Origin: M3007 sp964539805
GTDB lineage: Bacteria > Bacteroidota > Bacteroidia > Chitinophagales > Saprospiraceae
Length of the DNA stretch: 64,000 nt
Assembly (NCBI GenBank): GCA_964539805.1
Contig: CAZIKN010000013.1
Coordinates: 15,420-79,419, forward strand
Direction: 5' to 3'
The position numbers were made by a program, and so were the translations under genes. Below, piece after piece: positions 8,661 through 15,870 of the stretch. Position 1 is the first letter of the stretch, and the number at the start of each line of letters is the position of its first letter. Under the pieces are notes generated by a model that saw only the letters and a program-made list of their open reading frames with translations, did not search any database and was not told the DNA's origin.

Positions 8661-9947
8661 TTACAGATCTTGTAGGACGGCTTGAATTTTTTGCTGAATC
8701 AAAATTTGTTCAGCAGGCAGGCGAGCCAGCTGCAACGCCGCACGGTAAGCCGTTTCTGCTGCTGCCTTTTCTTTGTTTTTATGGTAAAAATCGCCCAATG
8801 CCAAATGCCAGCTATGATTTTCCCGCAATTCGGAAATGTTCAATAAGGCTGCTATGCCTGCCTTGGGCCCATCTGCATAACCCAATGCGATGGCTCTGTT
8901 GAGGGCTACAAAAGGTGAGGCATTGATTTTATACAGCAAATCATAGCAAAAAAAGATGCCTTTCCAGTTGGTTTGTTCAAAATCAGGTGCCGAGGCATGA
9001 TAGGAAGCGATGGCTGCTTCTAAATGGTACTCACTGAGTTGTTTGCCTGAGGAAGCTGCTCCCAGATGTTGATAGCCCAGGGTAATGAGCGGTTGGTTCC
9101 AGCGCCCTCGATCCTGTTTTTCGAGCAATATAATACGGCCTTCCGGATCCAATCGGGCATCAAAACGCGAAGCCTGAAAGCAGATCAGCGAAAGCAACGC
9201 ATGGGTCTTGGGCAAATTGGTGGCCGGGTGCCGAGCCAGAATATGGCACAGCCGAAGCGCGTCATCGCATAGCTCGCGCCGGATAATGCTGTTTTCGGTG
9301 TTGGATTTGTAACCTTCGCTGAACAGTAGGTAAATGGCTTGCAGAACGGCATCCAGCCGCGGGGCCAAGGCGGCACCCATGGGCACTTCAAGGGTAGCGT
9401 TTTGTGCTTTCAGTTTTTCTTTGGTGCGCAATAGCCGTTTGCCTACCGTGTCTTCAGGAAGCAATAGCGCCACAGCAATTTCGCGTACGCTCAACCCGCA
9501 CAAGGTGCGCAGCATCAGCGCTAATTGATTTTCAACAGATAATGTATCATCGCAGCAGGCAAACATCATGCGCAACTGGGCATCTTCAATTTCCTGATCC
9601 CCAAAAAAATGATCCAGCCATTTTTGTTTTGGGACTTCATCGCGAAGTTCTCTTTGCAGATAGGCAGGGGCTACATTATCCTTAAAATTGCGTTCTCTCC
9701 GCAGAAAATCAATGGCCTTATTCTTGGCGGTGCGGTAGAGCCAGGCGCGTGGCTGATCCGGTATGCCGCCTAATTTCCAGCTTTCAAAAGCGGCTAAGAG
9801 GGTATCCTGTACGATGTCCTCGGCAATTTCTACTTGCCGAAACCCAAAAAGCTTAACCAAAACAGCAAGCATCTTCCCCGACTCATGCCGGAAAAGATGC
9901 TCGATGCTTTGAGGAATGTTGGCGTCAGCAGCCATGTTATGCTTCAA
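8661..9947 (-). CDS. ECF42-type RNA polymerase sigma factor with long C-terminal extension
   Basis: 428 residues, about twice a normal ECF factor. Sigma region 2 is at about 10-80 (LFRHESGKMLAVLVKLFGFRQVEIAEDIVQDTLLAAF; AWLYRTAKNKAIDFLRRE). Region 4 is at about 125-180 (RTLCGLSVREIAVALLLPEDTVGKRLLRTKEKL). The remainder is a DUF6596/TPR-like extension (YLLFSEGYKSNTENSIIRRELCDDALRL, LALGDFYHKNKEKAAAETAYRAAL). This architecture is the ECF42 family, in which the C-terminal extension replaces an anti-sigma factor as the control element. The adjacent YCII/DGPF gene, overlapping by 11 bp, is the characteristic ECF42 neighbour and probable target. Confidence 0.92.
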   Translation of the reverse strand: MKHNMAADANIPQSIEHLFRHESGKMLAVLVKLFGFRQVEIAEDIVQDTLLAAFESWKLGGIPDQPRAWLYRTAKNKAIDFLRRERNFKDNVAPAYLQRELRDEVPKQKWLDHFFGDQEIEDAQLRMMFACCDDTLSVENQLALMLRTLCGLSVREIAVALLLPEDTVGKRLLRTKEKLKAQNATLEVPMGAALAPRLDAVLQAIYLLFSEGYKSNTENSIIRRELCDDALRLCHILARHPATNLPKTHALLSLICFQASRFDARLDPEGRIILLEKQDRGRWNQPLITLGYQHLGAASSGKQLSEYHLEAAIASYHASAPDFEQTNWKGIFFCYDLLYKINASPFVALNRAIALGYADGPKAGIAALLNISELRENHSWHLALGDFYHKNKEKAAAETAYRAALQLARLPAEQILIQQKIQAVLQDL

Positions 9948-10293
9948 ACACCATGAGTTTGCGCACTTCTACGGACCCTTCTATGTTGTAAATGGGGCAT
10001 CCTTTAGAGTGTTCAACGGCCTCTGCTTCGTTTTCGGCATGCATCAGCAAATAACCACTCACCAATTCCTTACTTTCCACATAAGGGCCATCACTGACTA
10101 CCTTTCGGCTCCCGCTTACTATTTTACCCCCGCCTTCCAAGGCATCGGAGGCGATCAGTTTGCCTTGCGCGGCTATGCCTCCGATCCAGTTGTTCCATTC
10201 TTCCAAAGAGGCTTGCATTTCCTCCGGTGACATTGATTGGTAGGCATCTTCGCTGGTTGGGGTGTTGCGGAAAATCATCATGTACTTGTCCAT
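9937..10293 (-). CDS. YCII-related (DGPF) domain protein
   Basis: 118 residues, a single YCII-like alpha/beta domain of the DGPF subfamily: YMMIFRNTPTSEDAYQSMSPEEMQASLEEWNNWI at the start, SDGPYVESKELVSGYLL in the middle, and GCPIYNIEGSVEVRKLMVF at the end. The DGPF-like signature (SDGPYVESKE) is present. The enzymatic role of these small proteins is not established. It sits just ahead of the ECF42 sigma gene with an 11-bp overlap, so the two are co-transcribed, matching the known ECF42-DGPF pairing. Confidence 0.92.
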   Translation of the reverse strand: MDKYMMIFRNTPTSEDAYQSMSPEEMQASLEEWNNWIGGIAAQGKLIASDALEGGGKIVSGSRKVVSDGPYVESKELVSGYLLMHAENEAEAVEHSKGCPIYNIEGSVEVRKLMVFEA

Positions 10294-10400
10294 GTTGCTT
10301 AAAATTTTAATGGTGATAAAAATGTTTCGCGAGCAATCAATACTCTCCTTTATATCGAATGGCTTTCTGGAAATCGGACATCGCGACGAAAAAAAATTTT

Positions 10401-10637
10401 GTTGAGTTTGTTTTTTCCCGCAGATGGCGCGGATTTTTCCGCTGTTGAGTTTGTTTTTTCCCGCAGATGGCGCAGATTTTCCCGCAGATGAGTTTGTTTT
10501 TCCCCGCAGATGGCGCGGATTTTCCCGCTGTTGAGTTTGTTTTTTCCCGCAGATGGCGCAGGTTTTCCCGCTGTTGAGTTTGTTTTTTCCCGCTGTTAAG
10601 TTTGTTTTTTCCCGCAGATGGCGCGGATTTTTCCGCA
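10401..10637. repeat. 43-bp tandem repeats, about 5.5 copies
   Basis: Units beginning GTTGAGTTTG start at 10401, 10444, 10487 (first bases altered), 10530, 10573 and 10595. The first five are exactly 43 bp apart; the fifth is cut to 22 bp, and the last runs to about 10637. Each unit has a T-run followed by CCCGCAGATGGCGCGGAT. A 101-residue frame crosses it on the minus strand, but its product is only the repeat read as protein. The array separates the ECF42/YCII pair from truA. It is intergenic and probably unstable in copy number. Confidence 0.93.
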
Positions 10638-10716
10638 GACAAGCGCAGAAACTGCGAGGGTATAACTAAATTTTTTGAACAGAATAAAGACTTTAATACA
10701 CCTTACACCATATTTT

Positions 10717-10777
10717 CCCTCATCCCTCATCCCTCATCCCTCATCCCTCATCCCTCATCCCTCATCTCATCCCTCAT
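10717..10777. repeat. 7-bp microsatellite CCCTCAT running into the truA 3' end
   Basis: Seven uninterrupted copies of CCCTCAT (10717-10765), a 5-bp partial copy (10766-10770) and one more full copy (10771-10777). The truA stop codon and its last nine codons lie inside the array, so the array both ends the gene and supplies its C-terminal residues. A 7-bp unit changes the reading frame with each gain or loss. Confidence 0.95.
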
Positions 10778-11524
10778 AAAGACTTTTTCCGGATATTTCA
10801 CCTCCGTCAAAAACAGGCCTTGGGGTGGCACGCTCAGGTTTTTTTTTAGGGCTGTTTGGGTTTCAAGGGCGTGTTGTACCGCTTCGAGGTTTAGTTTGCC
10901 TGAGCCCACATTGACGCAGGCACCCACGATCAGGCGGACCATGCCGCGCAGAAAACGATTGGCGCTTATGTGAAAAACATACTGATGTTGTTCGGGCTGA
11001 AAATCCCAGTAAGCGGTTTTAAGAGTACAGTCAAAATCATCCACGCCACTATGGCTTTTACAAAATGGTGCAAAGGCATGAAAACGGGTCAGCAGGGCGG
11101 CCGTTTCAGCCATTTTTTGCCGATCCAATTGGTGGTGCAAGGGGTAAAACCAAGCCAGTTCGGTGGCAAAGGGGGCTTTGCGCAAGGAGATATGATAGGC
11201 GTAACTGCGCTCATAAGCATCAAATCGCGCATGGGCATCAGCGGCAACCGCCGTTGCCGAGTACAGGGCGATGTCCGGCGGGAGCAAGCTGTTCATTCCT
11301 TGCAGGAAAGTGGGCGGTAAGGGGTGGAGATAGTCAAAATGGGCAACATAATAACGGGCGTGGACGCCAGTATCCGTACGGCCACAGCCCGTAATCTCTA
11401 TTTTTTCGCGCAAAATAGTTCCCAAGGCGTTCTCAATGACCTCCTGCACAGAAAGCGCATTGGGCTGTCGCTGCCAGCCGCAATACCGGGTTCCAAGATA
11501 GGAGAGCTCAATAAAAAAACGCAT
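10748..11524 (-). CDS. truA: tRNA pseudouridine(38-40) synthase TruA
   Basis: 258 residues from the ATG at 11522-11524 (MRFFIELSYLGTRYCGWQ). A longer in-frame extension exists upstream, but it overlaps the preceding gene and lacks family sequence. TruA isomerises uridines 38-40 of the tRNA anticodon stem. The catalytic motif GCGRTDTGVHA carries the nucleophilic Asp, and LRGMVRLIVGACVNVGSGKL is the conserved C-terminal helix. The gene follows the AIM24-like gene by 10 nt on the same strand. The last nine residues (MRDEMRDEG) are encoded by the CCCTCAT array and are not part of the conserved fold, which ends near the KNLSVPPQGLFLTEVKYP segment. Confidence 0.95.
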   Translation of the reverse strand: MRFFIELSYLGTRYCGWQRQPNALSVQEVIENALGTILREKIEITGCGRTDTGVHARYYVAHFDYLHPLPPTFLQGMNSLLPPDIALYSATAVAADAHARFDAYERSYAYHISLRKAPFATELAWFYPLHHQLDRQKMAETAALLTRFHAFAPFCKSHSGVDDFDCTLKTAYWDFQPEQHQYVFHISANRFLRGMVRLIVGACVNVGSGKLNLEAVQHALETQTALKKNLSVPPQGLFLTEVKYPEKVFMRDEMRDEG

Positions 11525-11534
11525 GGATAAGGGC

Positions 11535-12320
11535 TTAATCGCCATCAAGGATATTGCCCAGGCCACCCAGAATACTGCCTTGCTCGCGGCCTCCCACGCT
11601 GCCATATTGCAAGATTTTGGCAGCCAGGCGGCTTACGGGAAGCGACTGAAGCCAAACCTTGCCGGGGCCTCTGAGTACGGCAAAGAACAGGCCCTCGCCG
11701 CCAAACACGGCGTTTTTGATACCGCGGACAAATTGTATGTCATAATCCACGCGGTTGGTAAAGGCAACGATGCAGCCGGTATCCACGCGCAGGGTTTCGC
11801 CCACGCCCAATTCGCGTTCCAGAATGTAACCGCCCGCATGCACAAAGGCCATGCCGTCACCTTCCAATTTTTGCATGATAAAGCCCTCGCCACCAAAAAG
11901 GCCGGTGCCCAATTTGCGCTGAAATTCTATGCCTACCTGTACGCCTTTGGCCGCGCAGAGGAAGGAGTCCTTTTGGCAAATGACTTTCCCGGAAAACTGC
12001 TGAAGATCTAAGGCTACAATTTTGCCTGCATAAGGTGCCGCAAAGGTGACGCGCTGCTTGCCATAACCCTGATTGGTGTAGGTGGTCATGAACAAACTCT
12101 CACCCGTGAGCAAGCGCTTGCCTGCGGACATCAGTTTGCCCAAAAAGCCCTGTTGCTGGCCGGAGCCATCCCCAAAAACGGTGGCCATGTCAATGCCTTC
12201 ATCCATGAACATGAAACTGCCGGATTCGGCAATGACGGTTTCCTGAGGGTCGAGTTCAATCTCGACGCACTGCATTTCTTCTCCGTAGATTTTGTAATCA
12301 ATTTCGTGATTGCTACGCAT
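11535..12320 (-). CDS. AIM24 / TIGR00266 family protein
   Basis: 261 residues. The whole length matches the bacterial AIM24-like (TIGR00266) beta-rich fold: EIDYKIYGEEMQCVEIELDPQETVIAESGSFMFM at the start, repeated Gly-containing strands (GEGFIMQKLEGDGMAFVHAGG, RVDTGCIVAFTNRVDYDIQF, GEGLFFAVLRGPGKVWLQSLP), and a Gly-rich tail. The molecular role of bacterial members is unknown; the mitochondrial relative supports inner-membrane organisation. It is the first gene of a two-gene unit with truA, 10 nt apart, behind a good TACTTTTG promoter. Confidence 0.9.
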   Translation of the reverse strand: MRSNHEIDYKIYGEEMQCVEIELDPQETVIAESGSFMFMDEGIDMATVFGDGSGQQQGFLGKLMSAGKRLLTGESLFMTTYTNQGYGKQRVTFAAPYAGKIVALDLQQFSGKVICQKDSFLCAAKGVQVGIEFQRKLGTGLFGGEGFIMQKLEGDGMAFVHAGGYILERELGVGETLRVDTGCIVAFTNRVDYDIQFVRGIKNAVFGGEGLFFAVLRGPGKVWLQSLPVSRLAAKILQYGSVGGREQGSILGGLGNILDGD

Positions 12321-12349
12321 GTTTTTATTGTACTTTTATTAATGTGGTG

Positions 12350-12357
12350 CAAAAGTA
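12350..12357 (-). promoter_or_regulatory. Bacteroidota -7 element for the AIM24-truA unit
   Basis: On the minus strand the sequence reads TACTTTTG, a full match to TAnnTTTG, 30 nt upstream of the AIM24 start codon at 12320. The position suits a short leader. Confidence 0.65.
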
Positions 12358-12369
12358 AGGAAGGGAACG

Positions 12370-12951
12370 TTACCATTTCCCTTCAAGCCGCCATATTTCG
12401 GCTTTTAATATGGCGGCCACGGAAAGCGAATCCGTGATATCACCGCGCATGACCATATCGAGTGCCTCCTGAAAAGGCACTCGCTTCACTTGCAGGTCTT
12501 CGGTCTCCTCGGGCTGTGCCTCGCCAAAGCTGAGGTCCTGGGCAAGAAAGACTACCCCGTACTCGTCCGAAACCGAATTGGAAAGGTGCATTTCGAGCAG
12601 CGGGCTCCAGCGAGTAGCCCTCATGCCCGTTTCCTCCAATAGTTCGCGCTGAGCACTTCCCAACAGGGATTCCTCTTGGGGGCCGCCGCCCTCGGGTATC
12701 TCCCAACTGTAGCGGCCCAGGGTGTAGCGGTATTGCCCTACCAACCAGGTAAAGCCTTCATGGTCAAGGGGCAAAATGCCAATAGCGGTGTTTTTGAACT
12801 GAACCACACCATAAATACCCGCTCCACCCGAAGGGTTGATCACCTCCCGATGGCTGATTTTGATCCACTTGTTTTCGTAGGGAATCTGCTCGTTCAGGGT
12901 TTGCCACGGATTTGCTGAATCATCCGGCTGATTACCATTCAATGTGTACAT
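12370..12951 (-). CDS. Nudix hydrolase (ADP-ribose pyrophosphatase-like)
   Basis: 193 residues. Residues about 45-180 form a Nudix domain. The Nudix box is complete: a Gly, five residues, Glu, seven residues, then RELLEETGM, near residues 95-117. The upstream part (WKISHREVINPSGGAGIYGVV; GILPLDHEGFTWLVGQYRY) resembles the ADP-ribose/GDP-mannose pyrophosphatase group, so a nucleoside-diphosphate-sugar substrate is the best guess. The Glu residues of the box bind the catalytic metal. It is divergent from the membrane protein gene at 12993, and its stop lies 12 bp before the AIM24 promoter. Confidence 0.93.
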   Translation of the reverse strand: MYTLNGNQPDDSANPWQTLNEQIPYENKWIKISHREVINPSGGAGIYGVVQFKNTAIGILPLDHEGFTWLVGQYRYTLGRYSWEIPEGGGPQEESLLGSAQRELLEETGMRATRWSPLLEMHLSNSVSDEYGVVFLAQDLSFGEAQPEETEDLQVKRVPFQEALDMVMRGDITDSLSVAAILKAEIWRLEGKW

Positions 12952-12992
12952 GCTAAACTTTCAATATTTTGATTGACCTTTGGGGCCAGATT

Positions 12993-13463
12993 ATGGAAAA
13001 AAGAACTTCGCTTGTTATCCTTTTGGAATTGGTTTGGTGGATCGTGACCGCCCTAATCGTGTGGGCTGTTTTGCACCCGATCTATCAGGTCATGTATGTC
13101 TGGCCTTTTGAGGTCTGGAACATCATTTTTATCGTTACTTTGGTGACACTTGCACGGTATGTGTTTCTGCTACAGCACACTTGGTTGGCGCACTTGCAGG
13201 AGGTAAAAGTAGTGCTGATCATACTTATGTTCCCCATTTTATTCATATACATCAGCGGCCTGAACGGGTTTATGAATTTTATAGAAGAAAAAACCTGGGA
13301 TCCCATCACGGGCCACCTGCCTCCACTGGACCGGCGATCTGTAGAGCAGTATATCTGGTTCGAAATGCTTTTTTTTGGGGCTGGCTCCTGCATGACTATT
13401 ATTGTTTTTATGGTGCGTTTGTTTCGTTCTGTTTGGACCTTACGCAACAGGGGCGTGGTTTAG
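12993..13463 (+). CDS. Integral membrane protein of unknown function
   Basis: 156 residues from the ATG at 12993 (MEKRTSLVILLELVWW); an upstream in-frame TTG at 12969 is less likely. Four hydrophobic helices are visible: about 5-27, 40-62, 70-95 (VVLIILMFPILFIYISGL) and 122-146. A polar loop lies before the last one (EEKTWDPITGHLPPLDRRSVEQ). No family is recognised. It is divergent from the Nudix gene and convergent with the AlkZ-like gene, 23 bp apart. Confidence 0.8.
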   Translation: MEKRTSLVILLELVWWIVTALIVWAVLHPIYQVMYVWPFEVWNIIFIVTLVTLARYVFLLQHTWLAHLQEVKVVLIILMFPILFIYISGLNGFMNFIEEKTWDPITGHLPPLDRRSVEQYIWFEMLFFGAGSCMTIIVFMVRLFRSVWTLRNRGVV

Positions 13464-13486
13464 GGGCGCATCATTTAAACATCCAA

Positions 13487-14548
13487 TTATTGCAAATGCA
13501 AGTGAGTATTTAGGAATGCGCTAAATGGCACGATAGCGTGTTTTAGCACTTCAGTAGGCAATTTGTCTTTCGGATTAAAAAATATGGGTGACACAAGTAC
13601 TTGTTTTTTTTGAATGGTGCGTTTCCAAATACCCTTTACCTGCCCGTTCACCACGATAATCGGCTTAAATATGCCATTAACAGTGATGGCTTCCTTGTGC
13701 CACTGTGGGTCAAAAACTGCCGCTCGGTCTTTGTAACTTACCGTGTATTCGTCAAATGCTGGCAAAAAGAATACGGAATCGTCGGCCACAGCAGGGCCAG
13801 TCTCTGCGAACCAATATGTTTTGCCGTCGCTTTCAAAAAATTGCAATTGCTTTTTTATGCTCTCCAAACCCATTCGCGCATCGGGCATAGGCAGACCTGA
13901 CCACCAGTGGAAATCCTGGAGCATAGCTGGCCCGTGGCTGGTAAAATACCGCTGGGCCAAAATCGAGATGGATTCTTCTCGGCTGTACGTGGGGCCTTTG
14001 GGCACCTTTTCATCCAAGAGCGCATAGGTCAGGGTGCTTCCTTGCATTTTGCCATTACAGACGATACCGTCCACTTCTGCATTCATCATAAAATGCACCG
14101 CACGGCTTGGATTGGTTTCAATGCCATTTTTCCCCAATTCCTGCATCACTGCTTCGCGTGTAAGATGTTTCCCGCCCTCCAATGCTTTGACAATGAGGTC
14201 ATTGCAACGCGAATAAAGGGCTGAGTCAATGCCCAGGTCACGATCCCTGGAGGCTGATGCTGCTTTGATGTGCTTTGCTGTGAGTGCCAGCATCCAACGG
14301 ACATCATGGCCAGACACAATATGCCAGGTGGGGCGCAAAACGTGGGTGCGTACCAGCGATCCTGCATCCAAAGCCGATTCTATATGCGCATCTGTACTCC
14401 CCTTCACCCTAAGCCCAATGGCCCATTTGGACATAGGGTAGTCCTGGGCCTGAACGGCTCCCAAATAAGCCACAAGTGCCTCTGGTGTTGCGAGATCGGT
14501 GTGCGTGATTTTCTGATTTTTAAGTCTTAAAAAGGGTATGTGGGACAT
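13487..14548 (-). CDS. AlkZ-like (HTH_42) DNA glycosylase
   Basis: 353 residues covering the whole winged-helix HTH_42 (PF06224) family. The family's catalytic QxQ motif is present as AVQAQD (Gln33 and Gln35), which places it with AlkZ rather than with the YcaQ/AlkX branch (QxD). Other conserved text: RTHVLRPTWHIVSGHDVRWML near 68-88, GPAMLQDFHWWSGLP near 210, and FLPAFDEYTVSYKDR near 267. Known members excise bulky alkyl adducts or unhook DNA crosslinks and can serve as self-resistance enzymes. No biosynthetic cluster is nearby, so general repair is likely. It has its own TACATTTG promoter. Confidence 0.88.
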   Translation of the reverse strand: MSHIPFLRLKNQKITHTDLATPEALVAYLGAVQAQDYPMSKWAIGLRVKGSTDAHIESALDAGSLVRTHVLRPTWHIVSGHDVRWMLALTAKHIKAASASRDRDLGIDSALYSRCNDLIVKALEGGKHLTREAVMQELGKNGIETNPSRAVHFMMNAEVDGIVCNGKMQGSTLTYALLDEKVPKGPTYSREESISILAQRYFTSHGPAMLQDFHWWSGLPMPDARMGLESIKKQLQFFESDGKTYWFAETGPAVADDSVFFLPAFDEYTVSYKDRAAVFDPQWHKEAITVNGIFKPIIVVNGQVKGIWKRTIQKKQVLVSPIFFNPKDKLPTEVLKHAIVPFSAFLNTHLHLQ

Positions 14549-14568
14549 AATTGACTCTATAAAGGGAA

Positions 14569-14576
14569 CAAATGTA
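14569..14576 (-). promoter_or_regulatory. Bacteroidota -7 element for the AlkZ-like gene
   Basis: The minus strand reads TACATTTG (TAnnTTTG), 20 nt upstream of the start codon at 14548. It lies in the short gap between this gene and aroA. Confidence 0.6.
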
Positions 14577-14608
14577 GTGCCTGTGGTTACAAGGTTGCAA
14601 ACGGTTAC

Positions 14609-15868
14609 TCACGACACTGTTTCAAAACCAGTCTTGCGCAGGTCGTCCCAGAATGCCGGATAGGACTTTGCCACCACATCCGGGTTTTCTATTTCAATAG
14701 GATGGAGTAGTGCCAATGGCGCAAAAGCCATGGCCATACGGTGATCGCCATAAGTGGCAAATCGCGGTGGCTGATCGCCCCAATTAGCCTTTCCCTGACA
14801 GATGAAAAAAGTTTTTTCGGGTGCTTTTTTGGAGAAATGCGGCGGCAGTTTTGCAAAAGAAACCCCGATTTTGGCCAATTCCGTTTTTAGCGCGGCCACG
14901 CGGTCGGTTTCCTTGATGTTAAGGGTTTCCAATCCGCTGAAAAGACCTGTGGTGCCGCGCCCGGCGCATACTACGGCCAGCGTTTGGGCAATGTCCGGGC
15001 ATTCCAAAAAATCCCATTCAAAAGAAGGTTTTAATTGGCGATCATCGCGTTGTAAAAGCAAAGTATTTTCCTCTTCAATAGTTTGAATACCAAAAGATTG
15101 CATCATTTTAGGCAATATGGAATCTCCCTGCCAACTGTTGGTAAACAGGCCGCGCAGGCGTACATTGGGTGCCTCGGCCAGGGCAGCCATAGCATACCAA
15201 TAAGAGGCTGCGGACCAATCGGCCTCTATTTGAAGAGGGCGGAGTACGTAATGACCTGGTTCCACTTGAATATTGCCCCCTACCCACTCGGCCTGTGCGC
15301 CAAAATACCGCATCAGGTGCAAGGTCATATCCAAATAAGGGCGTGAGACCAGGCCCCCTTCCGGCAGCAACTCAAGGCCGCCGGGCAGATATGGGCCGAT
15401 CAGCAACAAGGCCGATAAAAACTGGCTGCTGGTGCCCGCGTGGATGCGCACGCTCGTCCGCGAGCTTTGTTGTGTTTTCCACGGCCCGATGCGCAGTGGC
15501 GGGTAGCCTTCCTGGTCAAGGTATTCAATATCAGCGCCTATATCGCGCAGGGCATTGACCAAGCCCCCTATGGGCCGTTCGCGCATGCGGGCGGAGCCGG
15601 TCAGTACCTGATGACCGGGTTTTATGGCTAAAAATGCGGTAAGAAAACGAAAGGTGGTGCCTGCATCGCCCGCGTCATAAGTGTCCGATGTTGTGTTTAA
15701 CAGGCTTTGCAGCGTCACCGTGTCTTTGGAAGTAGAAAGTTGTGTAAGCCAATCCTCGGCTTTGGCTCCGGCCAGCGCCAGCGCAATCAAAGCGCGATTG
15801 CTAATGCTTTTGGAGCCGTCAAGGGTAATGTCGGCAGTGAGGGGATGGTGGGGGAATGACAGGTGCAT
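14609..15868 (-). CDS. aroA: 3-phosphoshikimate 1-carboxyvinyltransferase (EPSP synthase)
   Basis: 419 residues from the ATG at 15866-15868 (MHLSFPHHPL); an in-frame TTG two codons earlier is less likely. It joins shikimate-3-phosphate with PEP to give EPSP in the pathway to chorismate and aromatic amino acids. Visible motifs: LDGSKSISNRAL (substrate-binding Lys-Ser-x-x-x-Arg), DAGDAGTTFRFLTAFLA, TGSARMRERPIGGLV, ETLNIKETDRV and TYGDHRMAMAFAPL. The length fits the shorter Bacteroidota forms. It starts only 2 nt after the stop of the TonB receptor gene, so it may be translated from that transcript; no separate -7 element is obvious within the receptor end. Confidence 0.96.
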   Translation of the reverse strand: MHLSFPHHPLTADITLDGSKSISNRALIALALAGAKAEDWLTQLSTSKDTVTLQSLLNTTSDTYDAGDAGTTFRFLTAFLAIKPGHQVLTGSARMRERPIGGLVNALRDIGADIEYLDQEGYPPLRIGPWKTQQSSRTSVRIHAGTSSQFLSALLLIGPYLPGGLELLPEGGLVSRPYLDMTLHLMRYFGAQAEWVGGNIQVEPGHYVLRPLQIEADWSAASYWYAMAALAEAPNVRLRGLFTNSWQGDSILPKMMQSFGIQTIEEENTLLLQRDDRQLKPSFEWDFLECPDIAQTLAVVCAGRGTTGLFSGLETLNIKETDRVAALKTELAKIGVSFAKLPPHFSKKAPEKTFFICQGKANWGDQPPRFATYGDHRMAMAFAPLALLHPIEIENPDVVAKSYPAFWDDLRKTGFETVS

Positions 15869-15870
15869 AT

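Noticed and set aside
10337..10642. A 101-residue open frame on the minus strand rich in AGKN and REK repeats
   Set aside because: It is the 43-bp tandem array read as protein; the period is not a multiple of three and there is no family likeness.
10401..10777. CRISPR array
   Set aside because: Both repeat arrays are head-to-tail without unique spacers, and no cas gene is in the window.
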